From NCBI GenBank assembly GCA_022827945.1, contig JAJEIT010000045.1, forward strand, positions 1-32,516: a stretch of DNA of 32,516 nucleotides, given 5' to 3'. Source of the stretch: Dehalococcoidia bacterium. GTDB lineage: Bacteria > Chloroflexota > Dehalococcoidia > Tepidiformales > Tepidiformaceae. Shown piece by piece: positions 23,362-30,997 of this stretch. Numbering within the stretch: position 1 is the stretch's first letter; each line of letters starts with the position of its first letter. The notes beneath the pieces are model-generated. The model was not told where the DNA came from and made no database searches. It was given only the letters and a program-made list of their open reading frames with translations. Both the position numbers and the translations under genes were made by a program.

Positions 23362-23871
23362 ATGCCCCTGACCGAGTTCGGGCCCGTCCAGCACCTCTCC
23401 GCCGATGCCGTGGGCCAGCCGGGACAGCGCCGCTTCCGCCTGCGCGCGATCAGCCAGGGCGGCGCCTATGCCTTCGTCTGGATGGAGAAGGAGCAGCTTT
23501 CCGCCATCGGCGAGGCCATCGAGACCACGCTCGAGCACGCCGAGGTCGACTTCGATCCGTCCGGTCCGCGGGGGCTCGATCCCGTCTTTCCCCTGCAGGC
23601 GAACGTCGACCTCGACGTCCGCGGCGGGCGCCTTTCCCTCGGCTTGAACGAAGAGACGCGTCACATCGTCGTCGTTGCCGCCGAGGGCGCCTCCGAAGCC
23701 GAAGGTGAGGCCATCTCGATCGAGTTCGACTTCGAGGCCGCTCGTCACCTGCGCGTCCAGATCACCGAAGTCGTCGCCGCGGGTCGTCCACCCTGCCCCT
23801 TCTGCGGCGCGCCCATCGACCCGGAAGGGCACGTCTGCCCCCGATCGAACGGGCACCAGCGCGAGGAGTAG
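23362..23871 (+). CDS. DUF3090 (TIGR03847-type) protein
   Basis: This 169-residue protein matches the conserved DUF3090 family from memory: VGQPGQRRFRLRA near the start, MEKEQLSAIGEAIE, and a C-terminal zinc-ribbon-like tail AGRPPCPFCGAPIDPEGHVCPRSNGH. The tail cysteines (C145, C148, C159) and His are the likely metal ligands. The function is unknown; in actinobacteria this family is usually found near a histidine-phosphatase and another conserved gene, neither of which is here. It starts 11 nt after the HAD frame and has a weak ribosome site. It is convergent with the epoxide hydrolase gene. Confidence 0.85.
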   Translation: MPLTEFGPVQHLSADAVGQPGQRRFRLRAISQGGAYAFVWMEKEQLSAIGEAIETTLEHAEVDFDPSGPRGLDPVFPLQANVDLDVRGGRLSLGLNEETRHIVVVAAEGASEAEGEAISIEFDFEAARHLRVQITEVVAAGRPPCPFCGAPIDPEGHVCPRSNGHQREE

Positions 23872-23879
23872 CGCGCCTC

Positions 23880-24845
23880 CTAGAGCCCCCGCAGGAACGC
23901 GATCATCGCCTCGTTTACGGCCTCCGCCGCTTCCTGCTGCGTCCAGTGGCCCACGCCGGGAATCATGACGGCGTCGCGCAGGTTGGGAGCCGCCTGCTCC
24001 ATCTGCTCGCGCCAGTTCGGCCCCATCAGCGACACGACGAGGTCGCGGTCGCCGCTCACGAATAGCGAGGGCGGCGTCACCAGCTTCCCGTTGAAGGGCG
24101 CCATCAGCTCCCAGTTTCGGTCGATGTTGCGGTACCAGTTCAAGCCACCGCGGAAGCCCGCGCGCTCGAACTCCGCCGTGAACACGTCCAGGTCCGCCTC
24201 GCTCAGCCAACCGGGGAGGTCGTCGCCGGGATCCTGCATCGCGTCGAGGAACCCGGCCGTCTTCGGCAGGGCTGCCGCGGAAGGGTTCGGCGGGCAGTCG
24301 CCCGAGGCCGTGTAGAGCAGCATCCGCATCGTCGTGCGCACGTCCGCCTCCAGTTCCGCCTCCGCCTTCCCCGGCTCCTGGAAGTAGAGCTGGTAGAAGA
24401 AGGTGTCGCCGAAGCGCTGCTTCATCCCCTCCGTGGGCGGGATCTTCCCCGACCACGCGTTCGGCGGGACGCTCAGCCCGGCCACGCCGCGGATCCGGTC
24501 GGGGCGCAGGATCGCCGTGTTCCATGCCACGGGCGCGCCCCAATCGTGTCCCACGACCACCGCCTGCTCCTCGTCCAGCGCATCCAGCAGCCCGACGATG
24601 TCGCCGATGAGGTGGAGCTGCGTGTAGGCGTCGATCGCCTCCGGCGCGTCCGTCTGGCCGTAGCCGCGCTGGTCGGGCGCGACCGCGTGGAACCCCGCCT
24701 CCGCCAGGGCCACCAGCTGGTGCCGCCACGAGTACCACGACTCCGGGAAGCCGTGGCACATCACGACCAGCGGCCCCTCCCCCGCCTCGGCGATGTGCAT
24801 GCGAATGCCGTTCGTCTCTACGAACCGGTGCGTGATCTCGGTCAT
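23880..24845 (-). CDS. Soluble epoxide hydrolase (alpha/beta-hydrolase, sEH type)
   Basis: This 321-residue enzyme hydrolyses epoxides to vicinal diols through an ester intermediate. It shows HGFPESWYSW (oxyanion hole), nucleophile D101 in GHDWGA, D269 in SGDRDLVV and H300 in GVGHWTQQE. The two ring-opening tyrosines are present: Y154 in YQLYFQEPGKAEAE and Y238 in NWYRNIDRNW, in contexts almost identical to mammalian sEH. The ATG at 24845 has GGGAGGA upstream; a longer in-frame start 7 codons earlier is less likely. It is divergent from an F420 oxidoreductase across an 81-bp gap. Epoxides made by a P450 would be natural substrates (inference). Confidence 0.93.
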   Translation of the reverse strand: MTEITHRFVETNGIRMHIAEAGEGPLVVMCHGFPESWYSWRHQLVALAEAGFHAVAPDQRGYGQTDAPEAIDAYTQLHLIGDIVGLLDALDEEQAVVVGHDWGAPVAWNTAILRPDRIRGVAGLSVPPNAWSGKIPPTEGMKQRFGDTFFYQLYFQEPGKAEAELEADVRTTMRMLLYTASGDCPPNPSAAALPKTAGFLDAMQDPGDDLPGWLSEADLDVFTAEFERAGFRGGLNWYRNIDRNWELMAPFNGKLVTPPSLFVSGDRDLVVSLMGPNWREQMEQAAPNLRDAVMIPGVGHWTQQEAAEAVNEAMIAFLRGL

Positions 24846-24864
24846 GACGTCCTCCCGCGCGCGC

Positions 24865-24870
24865 ATCCTA
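24865..24870 (-). promoter_or_regulatory. Candidate -10 TAGGAT for the epoxide hydrolase gene
   Basis: This minus-strand TAGGAT lies 19 nt upstream of ATG 24845. It faces a plus-strand TAGACT, with a palindrome exactly between the two. Confidence 0.4.
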
Positions 24871-24871
24871 G

Positions 24872-24889
24872 CCGTTCGTCGCGTAACGG
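24872..24889. promoter_or_regulatory. Inverted repeat CCGTT-N8-AACGG between divergent promoters, putative operator
   Basis: The 5-bp arms CCGTT (24872-24876) and AACGG (24885-24889) are perfect inverted repeats. They fill most of the 26 bp between the two divergent -10 candidates, the best place for a regulator controlling both genes. No regulator gene is adjacent. Confidence 0.4.
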
Positions 24890-24896
24890 AACTCGC

Positions 24897-24902
24897 TAGA
24901 CT
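24897..24902 (+). promoter_or_regulatory. Candidate -10 TAGACT for the LLM oxidoreductase gene
   Basis: TAGACT lies 24 nt upstream of ATG 24927, with AAGGAG as a strong ribosome site between them. A weak -35-like TTCGTC lies 16 nt before it. Confidence 0.45.
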
Positions 24903-24926
24903 CCCGGGCCATCAAGGAGTGATGGC

Positions 24927-25868
24927 ATGCGGTTTGGCGTTCACTTGATCCAGCAGAACATCGAGATGGTGGAGCTCCGCCGCCTCTGGACCTGGGCCGA
25001 TACCGCCGGCTTCGACTGGATCGACGCCTCCGACCACTTTTACGAGGCGCCCCTCGTCCACGAGAACCACGGCGACTACTGGGAGGGAACGACCATCATG
25101 ACCGCCCTCGCCTGCGAGACGAAGAACCTGCGCATCGGCTCGCTCGTGCTGGGCATGAACTACCGCCACCCGGCCGTCCTCGCCAACGCCCTCGCCGCCA
25201 TGGACCACCTCAGCGGCGGCCGCATCGAGCTCGGCATTGGCGCCGGCTGGTACGAGGACGAGTACCGCGCCTACGGCATCCCCTTCCCCTCTCTCGGCAA
25301 GCGCCTCGACATCCTTGAGGAGGGCATCCAGGTCATCCGTCTGCTCCTCACGGAGGACCATGTGGACTTCGAGGGCGAGCACTTCACCCTCGAAGACGCC
25401 TGCTGCAACCCCAAGCCCCTGCAGGACCGCCTCCGCATCTGGGGCGGCGGCGTCGGGCGCAAGCGCACCCTGCCCATGATCGCCCGTCTCTGCGACGGCT
25501 GGAACGGTCCCTACCTGACCCCCTGGCAGTTCCGCCACCTCGCCCGCGTCCTGCGTGAGGCCTGCGACCGCGAGGAGCGCGACTTCGACGAGATCGAGAA
25601 GAGCGTGAACCTCAGCTTCCACCTTGCCGCCAACGAGGCAGCCCGCCCGCGCGCCGAGGAGCACGCCCGCACGGTCTTCGGCGGCGCCATCGATACCTGG
25701 CGCGAGCGCGGCCTCATCATGGGCACGCCCGAGGAGGCGAAGGAGCTCGTCGCCGAGTACCAGGAACTCGGCTGCGACCTGCTCAATATCGCCATCCGCC
25801 CGCCCCTCGACTGGGACGCGCTCGAGGCCTGGGCGCAGGAAGTCATCCCGGCCTTCCCGGCCGAGTGA
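24927..25868 (+). CDS. LLM-class F420-dependent oxidoreductase
   Basis: This 313-residue TIM-barrel protein of the luciferase-like monooxygenase superfamily has an MRFGVHLIQ first strand, [29 protein letters not shown] and the family block [23 protein letters not shown]. The overall pattern is that of F420-dependent rather than FMN-dependent members. It would transfer hydride between F420 and an organic substrate or act as a monooxygenase; the substrate is unknown. It is cytosolic. ATG 24927 is chosen over 24922, which is out of frame, and has AAGGAG upstream. It shares a divergent control region with the epoxide hydrolase, so the two may serve one pathway. Confidence 0.93.
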   Translation: MRFGVHLIQQNIEMVELRRLWTWADTAGFDWIDASDHFYEAPLVHENHGDYWEGTTIMTALACETKNLRIGSLVLGMNYRHPAVLANALAAMDHLSGGRIELGIGAGWYEDEYRAYGIPFPSLGKRLDILEEGIQVIRLLLTEDHVDFEGEHFTLEDACCNPKPLQDRLRIWGGGVGRKRTLPMIARLCDGWNGPYLTPWQFRHLARVLREACDREERDFDEIEKSVNLSFHLAANEAARPRAEEHARTVFGGAIDTWRERGLIMGTPEEAKELVAEYQELGCDLLNIAIRPPLDWDALEAWAQEVIPAFPAE

Positions 25869-25979
25869 GCTGCCACCGTCGCCCACCTCGGGTGAGGACC
25901 GGAGTCGCCCGTTGCCCGGTTGTTGGGGAGAATCGTATTGGCCAGTCCGGGCTGCCATCGCCTCGTCCACCAACGGGAA

Positions 25980-26017
25980 GGCCCTGGACCACCGCGGCCC
26001 AGTGAACGATCAGGGCC
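25980..26017 (+). promoter_or_regulatory. Possible leader hairpin upstream of typA
   Basis: GGCCCTG (25980-25986) and CAGGGCC (26011-26017) form a perfect 7-bp stem with a 24-nt loop in the 196-bp gap before typA. It could be part of the typA leader or a terminator of the LLM gene; there is no U-tract. Nothing else distinct is seen in 25869-26064. Confidence 0.25.
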
Positions 26018-26064
26018 GCATCGCCGCTGTCACACGACCATCGACTCTCCGAGCCAGGAGCCCC

Positions 26065-27909
26065 ATGACCGCGATTGCCCAGTCCGATGTTGCCAACGCC
26101 TTGCGGCGCAACATCGCCATCATTGCCCACGTCGATCACGGCAAGACGACCCTCGTCGACGCCATGCTCCACCAGAGTGGCGTCTTCCGCGCGAACGAGC
26201 GGGTGGAGGAACGGGCGCTCGACAACATCGATCTTGAGCGCGAGCGCGGCATCACCATCATGGCCAAGAACACGGCCATCCGCCATCGGGACTGCATCGT
26301 CAACATCGTCGACACGCCGGGCCACGCCGACTTCGGTGGGGAGGTCGAGCGCACGCTGACGATGGTGGATGGCGTCCTGCTCCTTGTTGACGCCTCGGAT
26401 GGCCCCCTTCCCCAGACCCGCTTCGTGCTGGGAAAGGCCCTTGAGCACGGTCTCCCCGCCATCGTCGTCATCAACAAGATCGACCGGAAGGATGCACGGC
26501 CCGCCGAGGTGCTCGATGAGGTGTACGACCTCTTCATCGACCTCGAGGCGACGGAGCAACAGATCGACTTCCCCGTCGTGTACGCCAATGCCAGGGCGGG
26601 TGTCGCCAGCCTCGACCCGGACGAGCCGGGACTGAACCTGGGTCCCTTACTCGACGCGATCGTCGAGCAGTTGCCTCCGCCCCAGGGCGATCCGGAGGCC
26701 GCACTCCAGGTGCGCGTCGCGAATCTCGACTCGAGCGACTACCTCGGCCGCATCGCGATCGGACGAATCGTCAACGGGCGCGTCGCTCTGGGCGACGAGA
26801 TCGCCGTGTCGAAGCTCGATGGCACGGTTGCCCAGACGCGGGTCACCAGGCTGTTCGTCTTTGACGGCCTCGAGCAGGTGGAGGTGGAGCAGGCCGCGGC
26901 CGGCGACATCATCTGCCTTGCCGGGATCGACGACATCACCATCGGTGAGACGATCACCGCGCCCGACGACCCCCGGCCCTTCCCGCCCATGCACGTCGAC
27001 GAGCCGACCGTCTCCATGGTCTTCGGCGTCAACACGTCCCCGCTCGCCGGCCAGGACGGCCAGCACGTCACCTCCCGCAAGCTGCGCGAGCGCCTCGAGC
27101 GCGAGCTGGTGAGCAACGTCTCCATTCGCGTCCAGGACACGGACTCGGCGGACCAACTCCAGGTGATAGGTCGCGGTGAGCTGCAGCTCTCGATTCTCAT
27201 CGAGATGATGCGGCGCGAGGGCTACGAGTTGCAGGTTGGCCGCCCCCGTATCGTCACCCGCGAGCAAGCGGGCCGGACCGAGGAACCGATCGAGGAACTG
27301 GTCGTCGATGTGGCGGAGGAGTACCAGGGGGTCGTCATTGAGCAGCTCAGCGCCCGTCGGGCCAGAATGACCCGCATGGTGAACCACGGGAGCGGCCGGG
27401 TGCGGCTCGAGTTCCTGATCCCGACGCGGGGGATCATCGGGTTCCGTTCCCAGTTCCTCACGGATACCCGTGGCACCGGCATCATGAATCACCTCTTCGC
27501 CGGGTGGGAGCCGTGGAACGGGCCTATCGCCGGCCGCCTGACAGGGGCCCTGGTGGCCGACCGTCCCGGAACCGCAACCGCGTACGCCATCTTCAACCTG
27601 CAGGAACGCGGGGAGATCTTCATCGCTCCCGGCACGCCCGTGTACGAGGGCATGATCATCGGCGAGAACGCCCGGCCGACGGACATGGACGTGAACGTCA
27701 CGAAAGAGAAGAAGCTCACCAACATGCGCGCGGCCGCCGCCGACGAGGCTCTGCGTCTGGTTCCGCCCAGGCTGCTGAACCTGGAGCAGTCGATCGAGTT
27801 CATCAACGACGACGAGCTTGTCGAAGTGACGCCCGGCAGCATCCGCCTGCGGAAGCGCATCCTGGGAGCCACGCCCAGGGCCAGGAGCCAGTCCTCCTCC
27901 GGCCGTTGA
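26065..27909 (+). CDS. typA: Translational GTPase TypA/BipA
   Basis: This 614-residue ribosome-associated GTPase has elongation-factor architecture. The G domain shows AHVDHGKTT (residues 21-29), the switch region [15 protein letters not shown] and NKID. It is followed by the beta-barrel domain, EF-G-like domains III and V, and the TypA-specific C-terminal part ([40 protein letters not shown]). It assists large-subunit assembly and translation under stress or cold. ATG 26065 has AGGAG 5 nt upstream. The upstream in-frame extension overlaps the LLM gene and is not coding. Length and motifs are standard. Confidence 0.96.
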   Translation: MTAIAQSDVANALRRNIAIIAHVDHGKTTLVDAMLHQSGVFRANERVEERALDNIDLERERGITIMAKNTAIRHRDCIVNIVDTPGHADFGGEVERTLTMVDGVLLLVDASDGPLPQTRFVLGKALEHGLPAIVVINKIDRKDARPAEVLDEVYDLFIDLEATEQQIDFPVVYANARAGVASLDPDEPGLNLGPLLDAIVEQLPPPQGDPEAALQVRVANLDSSDYLGRIAIGRIVNGRVALGDEIAVSKLDGTVAQTRVTRLFVFDGLEQVEVEQAAAGDIICLAGIDDITIGETITAPDDPRPFPPMHVDEPTVSMVFGVNTSPLAGQDGQHVTSRKLRERLERELVSNVSIRVQDTDSADQLQVIGRGELQLSILIEMMRREGYELQVGRPRIVTREQAGRTEEPIEELVVDVAEEYQGVVIEQLSARRARMTRMVNHGSGRVRLEFLIPTRGIIGFRSQFLTDTRGTGIMNHLFAGWEPWNGPIAGRLTGALVADRPGTATAYAIFNLQERGEIFIAPGTPVYEGMIIGENARPTDMDVNVTKEKKLTNMRAAAADEALRLVPPRLLNLEQSIEFINDDELVEVTPGSIRLRKRILGATPRARSQSSSGR

Positions 27910-27961
27910 CACGGAGCCTCGCGGCGGGCAACGTGCGCGCACATAACGCCGGAGGTACCCC

Positions 27962-28552
27962 ATGGCTGACGATGCCTATGCGCCCGACCCCACCAAGGAT
28001 CACGAAACCGTTTCCATCTACCCCCTTGATGACGACGTCAAGGAGGAGTTGCTCAACACCGTCGGCGAAGCCGTCCTCAACTGGTCGACGAAGGACGGCT
28101 GGCCCGTCGGCGTGATGCACGCCGTCGTCTGGGCCAAGGGCTCCTTCTGGATGACCGCCGCTGCCCACCGCCACCGCATGGCCGCCCTGCGCCGCGATCC
28201 GCGCTGCTCCGTTGTCCTGACGAGCACGGGCACGCATCTCGGCCCCGGCAAGACCATCACGGCCAAGTGTCGCTGCGTCATGTACGAGGACCGCGAGACG
28301 AAGGACTGGTTCTACCACGCACTCGCCTTCCGCCCCGGGGCCGACCCCGAGCAGGCGGCCGCTTTCGAGAAAAGCCTCGATTCGCCCCTGCGCGTGGTCA
28401 TGGAGCTCGTGCCGGAGAAGTGGATCACCTTCGACGGCGCCAAGATGGGCATGGCCACCGCCGGCGTCCTCCCGGACGAGCAGAAGGGCCCCATGCTCAG
28501 CTCCGACGCCGTCCGCCTCGAGAAGGAGCTCAAGGCCCGCGGCCTCGCCTGA
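27962..28552 (+). CDS. Pyridoxamine 5'-phosphate oxidase-family protein (second PPOX)
   Basis: This 196-residue split-barrel protein has VGEAVLNWSTKDGWPVGVMHAVVW and SFWMTAAAHRHRMAALRRDPRCSVVLTS, the flavin/F420-binding strand pattern of the PPOX superfamily, with a longer C-terminal part (VMELVPEKWITFDGAKM). It is only distantly similar to the 135-residue PPOX at 14674-15081. Substrate and cofactor (FMN or F420) are not readable. ATG 27962 has GGAGG upstream. It lies 52 nt after typA and may be co-transcribed with it. The 109-bp gap that follows carries a weak 5-bp hairpin at 28574-28589. Confidence 0.8.
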   Translation: MADDAYAPDPTKDHETVSIYPLDDDVKEELLNTVGEAVLNWSTKDGWPVGVMHAVVWAKGSFWMTAAAHRHRMAALRRDPRCSVVLTSTGTHLGPGKTITAKCRCVMYEDRETKDWFYHALAFRPGADPEQAAAFEKSLDSPLRVVMELVPEKWITFDGAKMGMATAGVLPDEQKGPMLSSDAVRLEKELKARGLA

Positions 28553-28623
28553 CGCCGGCCGCATCTTCTCGCGCTCGTAACCGGACGAGTCGGCCTCCTC
28601 TCGCCTCGTTCACGGTTCCGCGC

Positions 28624-28629
28624 TACGTT
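28624..28629 (+). promoter_or_regulatory. Candidate -10 TACGTT for the phosphofructokinase gene
   Basis: TACGTT lies 32 nt upstream of the GTG at 28662. A GGGAGG ribosome site (28648-28653) is 8 nt before that GTG. Confidence 0.35.
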
Positions 28630-28661
28630 CGTTGCACACCTCTGGCAGGGAGGACACGGAC

Positions 28662-29702
28662 GTGCGAGTGGGAATCCTGACCGGTGGGGGCGACTGCCCC
28701 GGCCTGAACGCTGTCATTCGCGCCGTCGTCACCAAGGGCGAGCGCCAGTACGGCGACGAGGTCACCGGCTTCCGCAACGGCTGGGCGGGCGTCATGGAGG
28801 GCGACCTGATGCCCCTCAGCGCCGAGCGTTGCCGCGACATCCTCCCCCTCGGCGGCACCATCCTCGGCACCTCGCGCGCCAACCCCTACGCCACCGAGGG
28901 CGGCGCCCAGGCAGTCCGCGCCACCCTCCAGCGTGAAGCGATCGACGCCCTCATCGCCATCGGCGGCGACGACACCCTGAGCGTTGCGGGCCAGCTCGCG
29001 GCCGAGGGCGTCACCGTCCTCGGCGTCCCCAAGACCATCGACAACGACCTCGGCGTCACCGAGCTCACCTTCGGCTTCCACACCGCCGTCCAGACCGCGA
29101 CCGAGGCTATCGATCGCCTGCGCACGACCGCCGAGTCTCACCACCGCGTCATGGTCGTCGAGGTGATGGGCCGCGACACCGGCTGGATCGCGACCTACGC
29201 CGGGATCGCCGGCGGCGCCACCGAGATCCTCATCCCCGAGGAGCCGTTCGACATCGCCGCCGTGGCCGGGCGCCTCCGCGCCCACCACGGCCGTGACGTC
29301 TCCGCGTCCATCGTCGTCGTTGCCGAGGGCGCCCGCCCGCAGGGCGGCGAGGTCATCACGCAGACCGATCAGCGCGATGCCTTCGGCCACGTGCGCCTCG
29401 GCGGCATCAGCCGCCTCGTCGCCGACGAGATTGAAGCCCGCACCGGCTTCGAGACGCGCCTCACCGTGCTCGGCCACGTGCAGCGTGGCGGCACGCCCAC
29501 CGCCTTCGACCGCGTGCTCGCCACGCGCTTCGGCATCGCCGCCATCGACGCCGTCCACGACGGCCACTGGGGGAAGGCCACCGTCCTCCAGGCGAACGAA
29601 ATCCGCCTCGCCCCCGTCACCGACCTCACCGGCAAGGCGAAACTCGTCGACCGCGACCTCTACGAAACCGTCGCCGGCGCCCTCGTCTCCTCTCCCGGCT
29701 AG
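28662..29702 (+). CDS. pfkA: 6-phosphofructokinase, PPi-type active site (D104/K124)
   Basis: This 346-residue PfkA-family enzyme phosphorylates fructose 6-phosphate. The start is GTG 28662, giving MRVGILTGGGDCPGLNA; GGGAGG upstream supports it over the longer frame. Active-site segments are GGDDT at 101-105, PKTIDNDL at 123-130 (catalytic D127) and MGRDTGW at 169-175. The residues that set the phosphoryl donor are Asp104 and Lys124, where ATP enzymes such as E. coli PfkA have Gly at both. In characterised members, Asp104 plus Lys124 means pyrophosphate as donor, so this is probably a reversible PPi-PFK. Allosteric control is usually weak in that group. Confidence 0.92.
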   Translation: MRVGILTGGGDCPGLNAVIRAVVTKGERQYGDEVTGFRNGWAGVMEGDLMPLSAERCRDILPLGGTILGTSRANPYATEGGAQAVRATLQREAIDALIAIGGDDTLSVAGQLAAEGVTVLGVPKTIDNDLGVTELTFGFHTAVQTATEAIDRLRTTAESHHRVMVVEVMGRDTGWIATYAGIAGGATEILIPEEPFDIAAVAGRLRAHHGRDVSASIVVVAEGARPQGGEVITQTDQRDAFGHVRLGGISRLVADEIEARTGFETRLTVLGHVQRGGTPTAFDRVLATRFGIAAIDAVHDGHWGKATVLQANEIRLAPVTDLTGKAKLVDRDLYETVAGALVSSPG

Positions 29703-29733
29703 GCCGTCCCCCAACAGCCAACAGCCCGCCCGC

Positions 29734-29739
29734 TATAGT
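29734..29739 (+). promoter_or_regulatory. Candidate -10 TATAGT implying a leaderless transcript
   Basis: TATAGT ends 6 nt before ATG 29746; the bases between are all C, with no ribosome binding site. The mRNA should begin at or next to the start codon. Confidence 0.5.
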
Positions 29740-29745
29740 CCCCCC

Positions 29746-30885
29746 ATGCCGCCACGACCCTTCCGCATCGACGTCCCCGACTCCGTCCTCGACGACCTTC
29801 GCGAGCGCCTCGACCGCACCCGCTGGCCCGACGCTATCCCCGACACCGGCTGGGACTACGGCGCCGATGTTGCCTACGTGCGCGAGCTCTGCGACTACTG
29901 GCGCGACGAGTACGACTGGCGCGCCCAGGAAGCTGCCCTCAACGCCTGGCCCCAGTTCCTCTGCGAGGTCGACGGCGTCGATATCCATTACTGGCACCTG
30001 CGCGGCAGCGGGCCCGACCCCCATCCGCTCGTCCTCACGCACGGCTGGCCCGGCTCCATGTTCGAGTTCCTTCACCTCATCGGGCCGCTCACCGACCCCG
30101 CCGCCCACGGCGGCGACCCCGCCGACTCCTTCGACGTCGTCATACCCTCCATCCCCGGCTTCGGCTGGAGCGGCAAGCCTGCGGAGCGGGGCTGGGGCCC
30201 CTCGCGCATCGCCGCCGCCCTAGACCACCTTATGACCGCCGAGCTCGGCTACGAACGCTATGGCGCCCAGGGCGGCGACTGGGGCGCGATCATCAGCACA
30301 CGTCTCGGGGCTGCCCACGCGGACAACCTCAGCGGGATCCACCTCAACATGGCGCTCGCCGGTCCCCCCGACCCGCCCACCGAGGCCGACCAGGCCGGAC
30401 TCGCGTCGCGCCGCGCCTTCCAGGCGCAGGAAACCGGCTACAGCAACGTCCAGGGCACCAAGCCCCAGTCCCTCGGCATCGCCCAGGCCGACTCCCCCGC
30501 CGGCATCGCCGCCTGGATCACCGAGAAGTTCCGTTCCTGGAGCGACTGCAACGGGGACGTCGAGTCGCGCTACTCGAAGGACACGCTGCTGACCAACATC
30601 ATGTTCTACTGGGCGCCCAACAGCATCGCCTCGGCCGCCCGCATCTACTACGAGGCTCGCGCTGAAGGCGTCGGCGGCCGCATACCGCCGGTTGAACGCA
30701 TCGCCGTCCCGACCGGCTTCGCCGCCTTCCCCGGCGAGATCCTGCAGTCGCCGCGCCACTGGGTCGAAGCTGCCTACAACCTCGTGCACTACACCGGGAT
30801 GCCGGCCGGCGGTCACTTCGCCGCCCTCGAGGAGCCCGACCACCTCCTGCAGGACATCCGCGCCTTCTTCCGGCAGGTGCGCTAG
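29746..30885 (+). CDS. Epoxide hydrolase with EHN domain (mEH / juvenile-hormone type)
   Basis: This 379-residue protein has an N-terminal EHN domain (about 4-110, including LRERLDRTRWPD and the Trp-rich WDYGADVAYVRELCDYW) and an alpha/beta-hydrolase core. The core shows HGWPGS (oxyanion hole), nucleophile D178 in GGDWGA, proposed acid E331 in FPGEI, and H357 in GGHFAALEEPD. Y233 in TGYSNVQGTKP matches the ring-opening tyrosine of the microsomal family. There is no membrane anchor, unlike the mammalian enzyme. It is unrelated in subfamily to the sEH-type enzyme at 23880. It appears to be translated from a leaderless mRNA, and the mutase gene follows after 112 nt. Confidence 0.93.
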   Translation: MPPRPFRIDVPDSVLDDLRERLDRTRWPDAIPDTGWDYGADVAYVRELCDYWRDEYDWRAQEAALNAWPQFLCEVDGVDIHYWHLRGSGPDPHPLVLTHGWPGSMFEFLHLIGPLTDPAAHGGDPADSFDVVIPSIPGFGWSGKPAERGWGPSRIAAALDHLMTAELGYERYGAQGGDWGAIISTRLGAAHADNLSGIHLNMALAGPPDPPTEADQAGLASRRAFQAQETGYSNVQGTKPQSLGIAQADSPAGIAAWITEKFRSWSDCNGDVESRYSKDTLLTNIMFYWAPNSIASAARIYYEARAEGVGGRIPPVERIAVPTGFAAFPGEILQSPRHWVEAAYNLVHYTGMPAGGHFAALEEPDHLLQDIRAFFRQVR

Positions 30886-30923
30886 GCCACGGGCCGGCCG
30901 GCCACCATAGCCGCCGGTCGGGA

Positions 30924-30929
30924 TATACT
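30924..30929 (+). promoter_or_regulatory. Candidate -10 TATACT for the mutase gene
   Basis: TATACT sits 68 nt upstream of ATG 30998 and just before a tandem of inverted repeats near the expected transcription start. Confidence 0.45.
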
Positions 30930-30936
30930 GCCGTGC

Positions 30937-30960
30937 GCGGAAATTCGCAGCGGATTCCGC
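30937..30960. promoter_or_regulatory. Tandem palindromic repeat near the mutase transcription start
   Basis: GCGGAAATTCGC (imperfect palindrome) is followed at once by A-GCGGATTCCGC. GCGGATTCCGC (30950-30960) is a perfect palindrome around one base, and GCGGAA/TTCCGC pair across the whole site. It starts 7 nt after TATACT, where a repressor would block transcription. Confidence 0.4.
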
Positions 30961-30997
30961 AAGCGGCATCATGCCCTGAAGGACCACGGATACCGAA

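Noticed and set aside
30886-30997. Cobalamin riboswitch before the B12-dependent mutase gene
   Set aside because: The leader is about 60 nt, too short for the known cobalamin riboswitch, and no B12-box-like sequence is visible.
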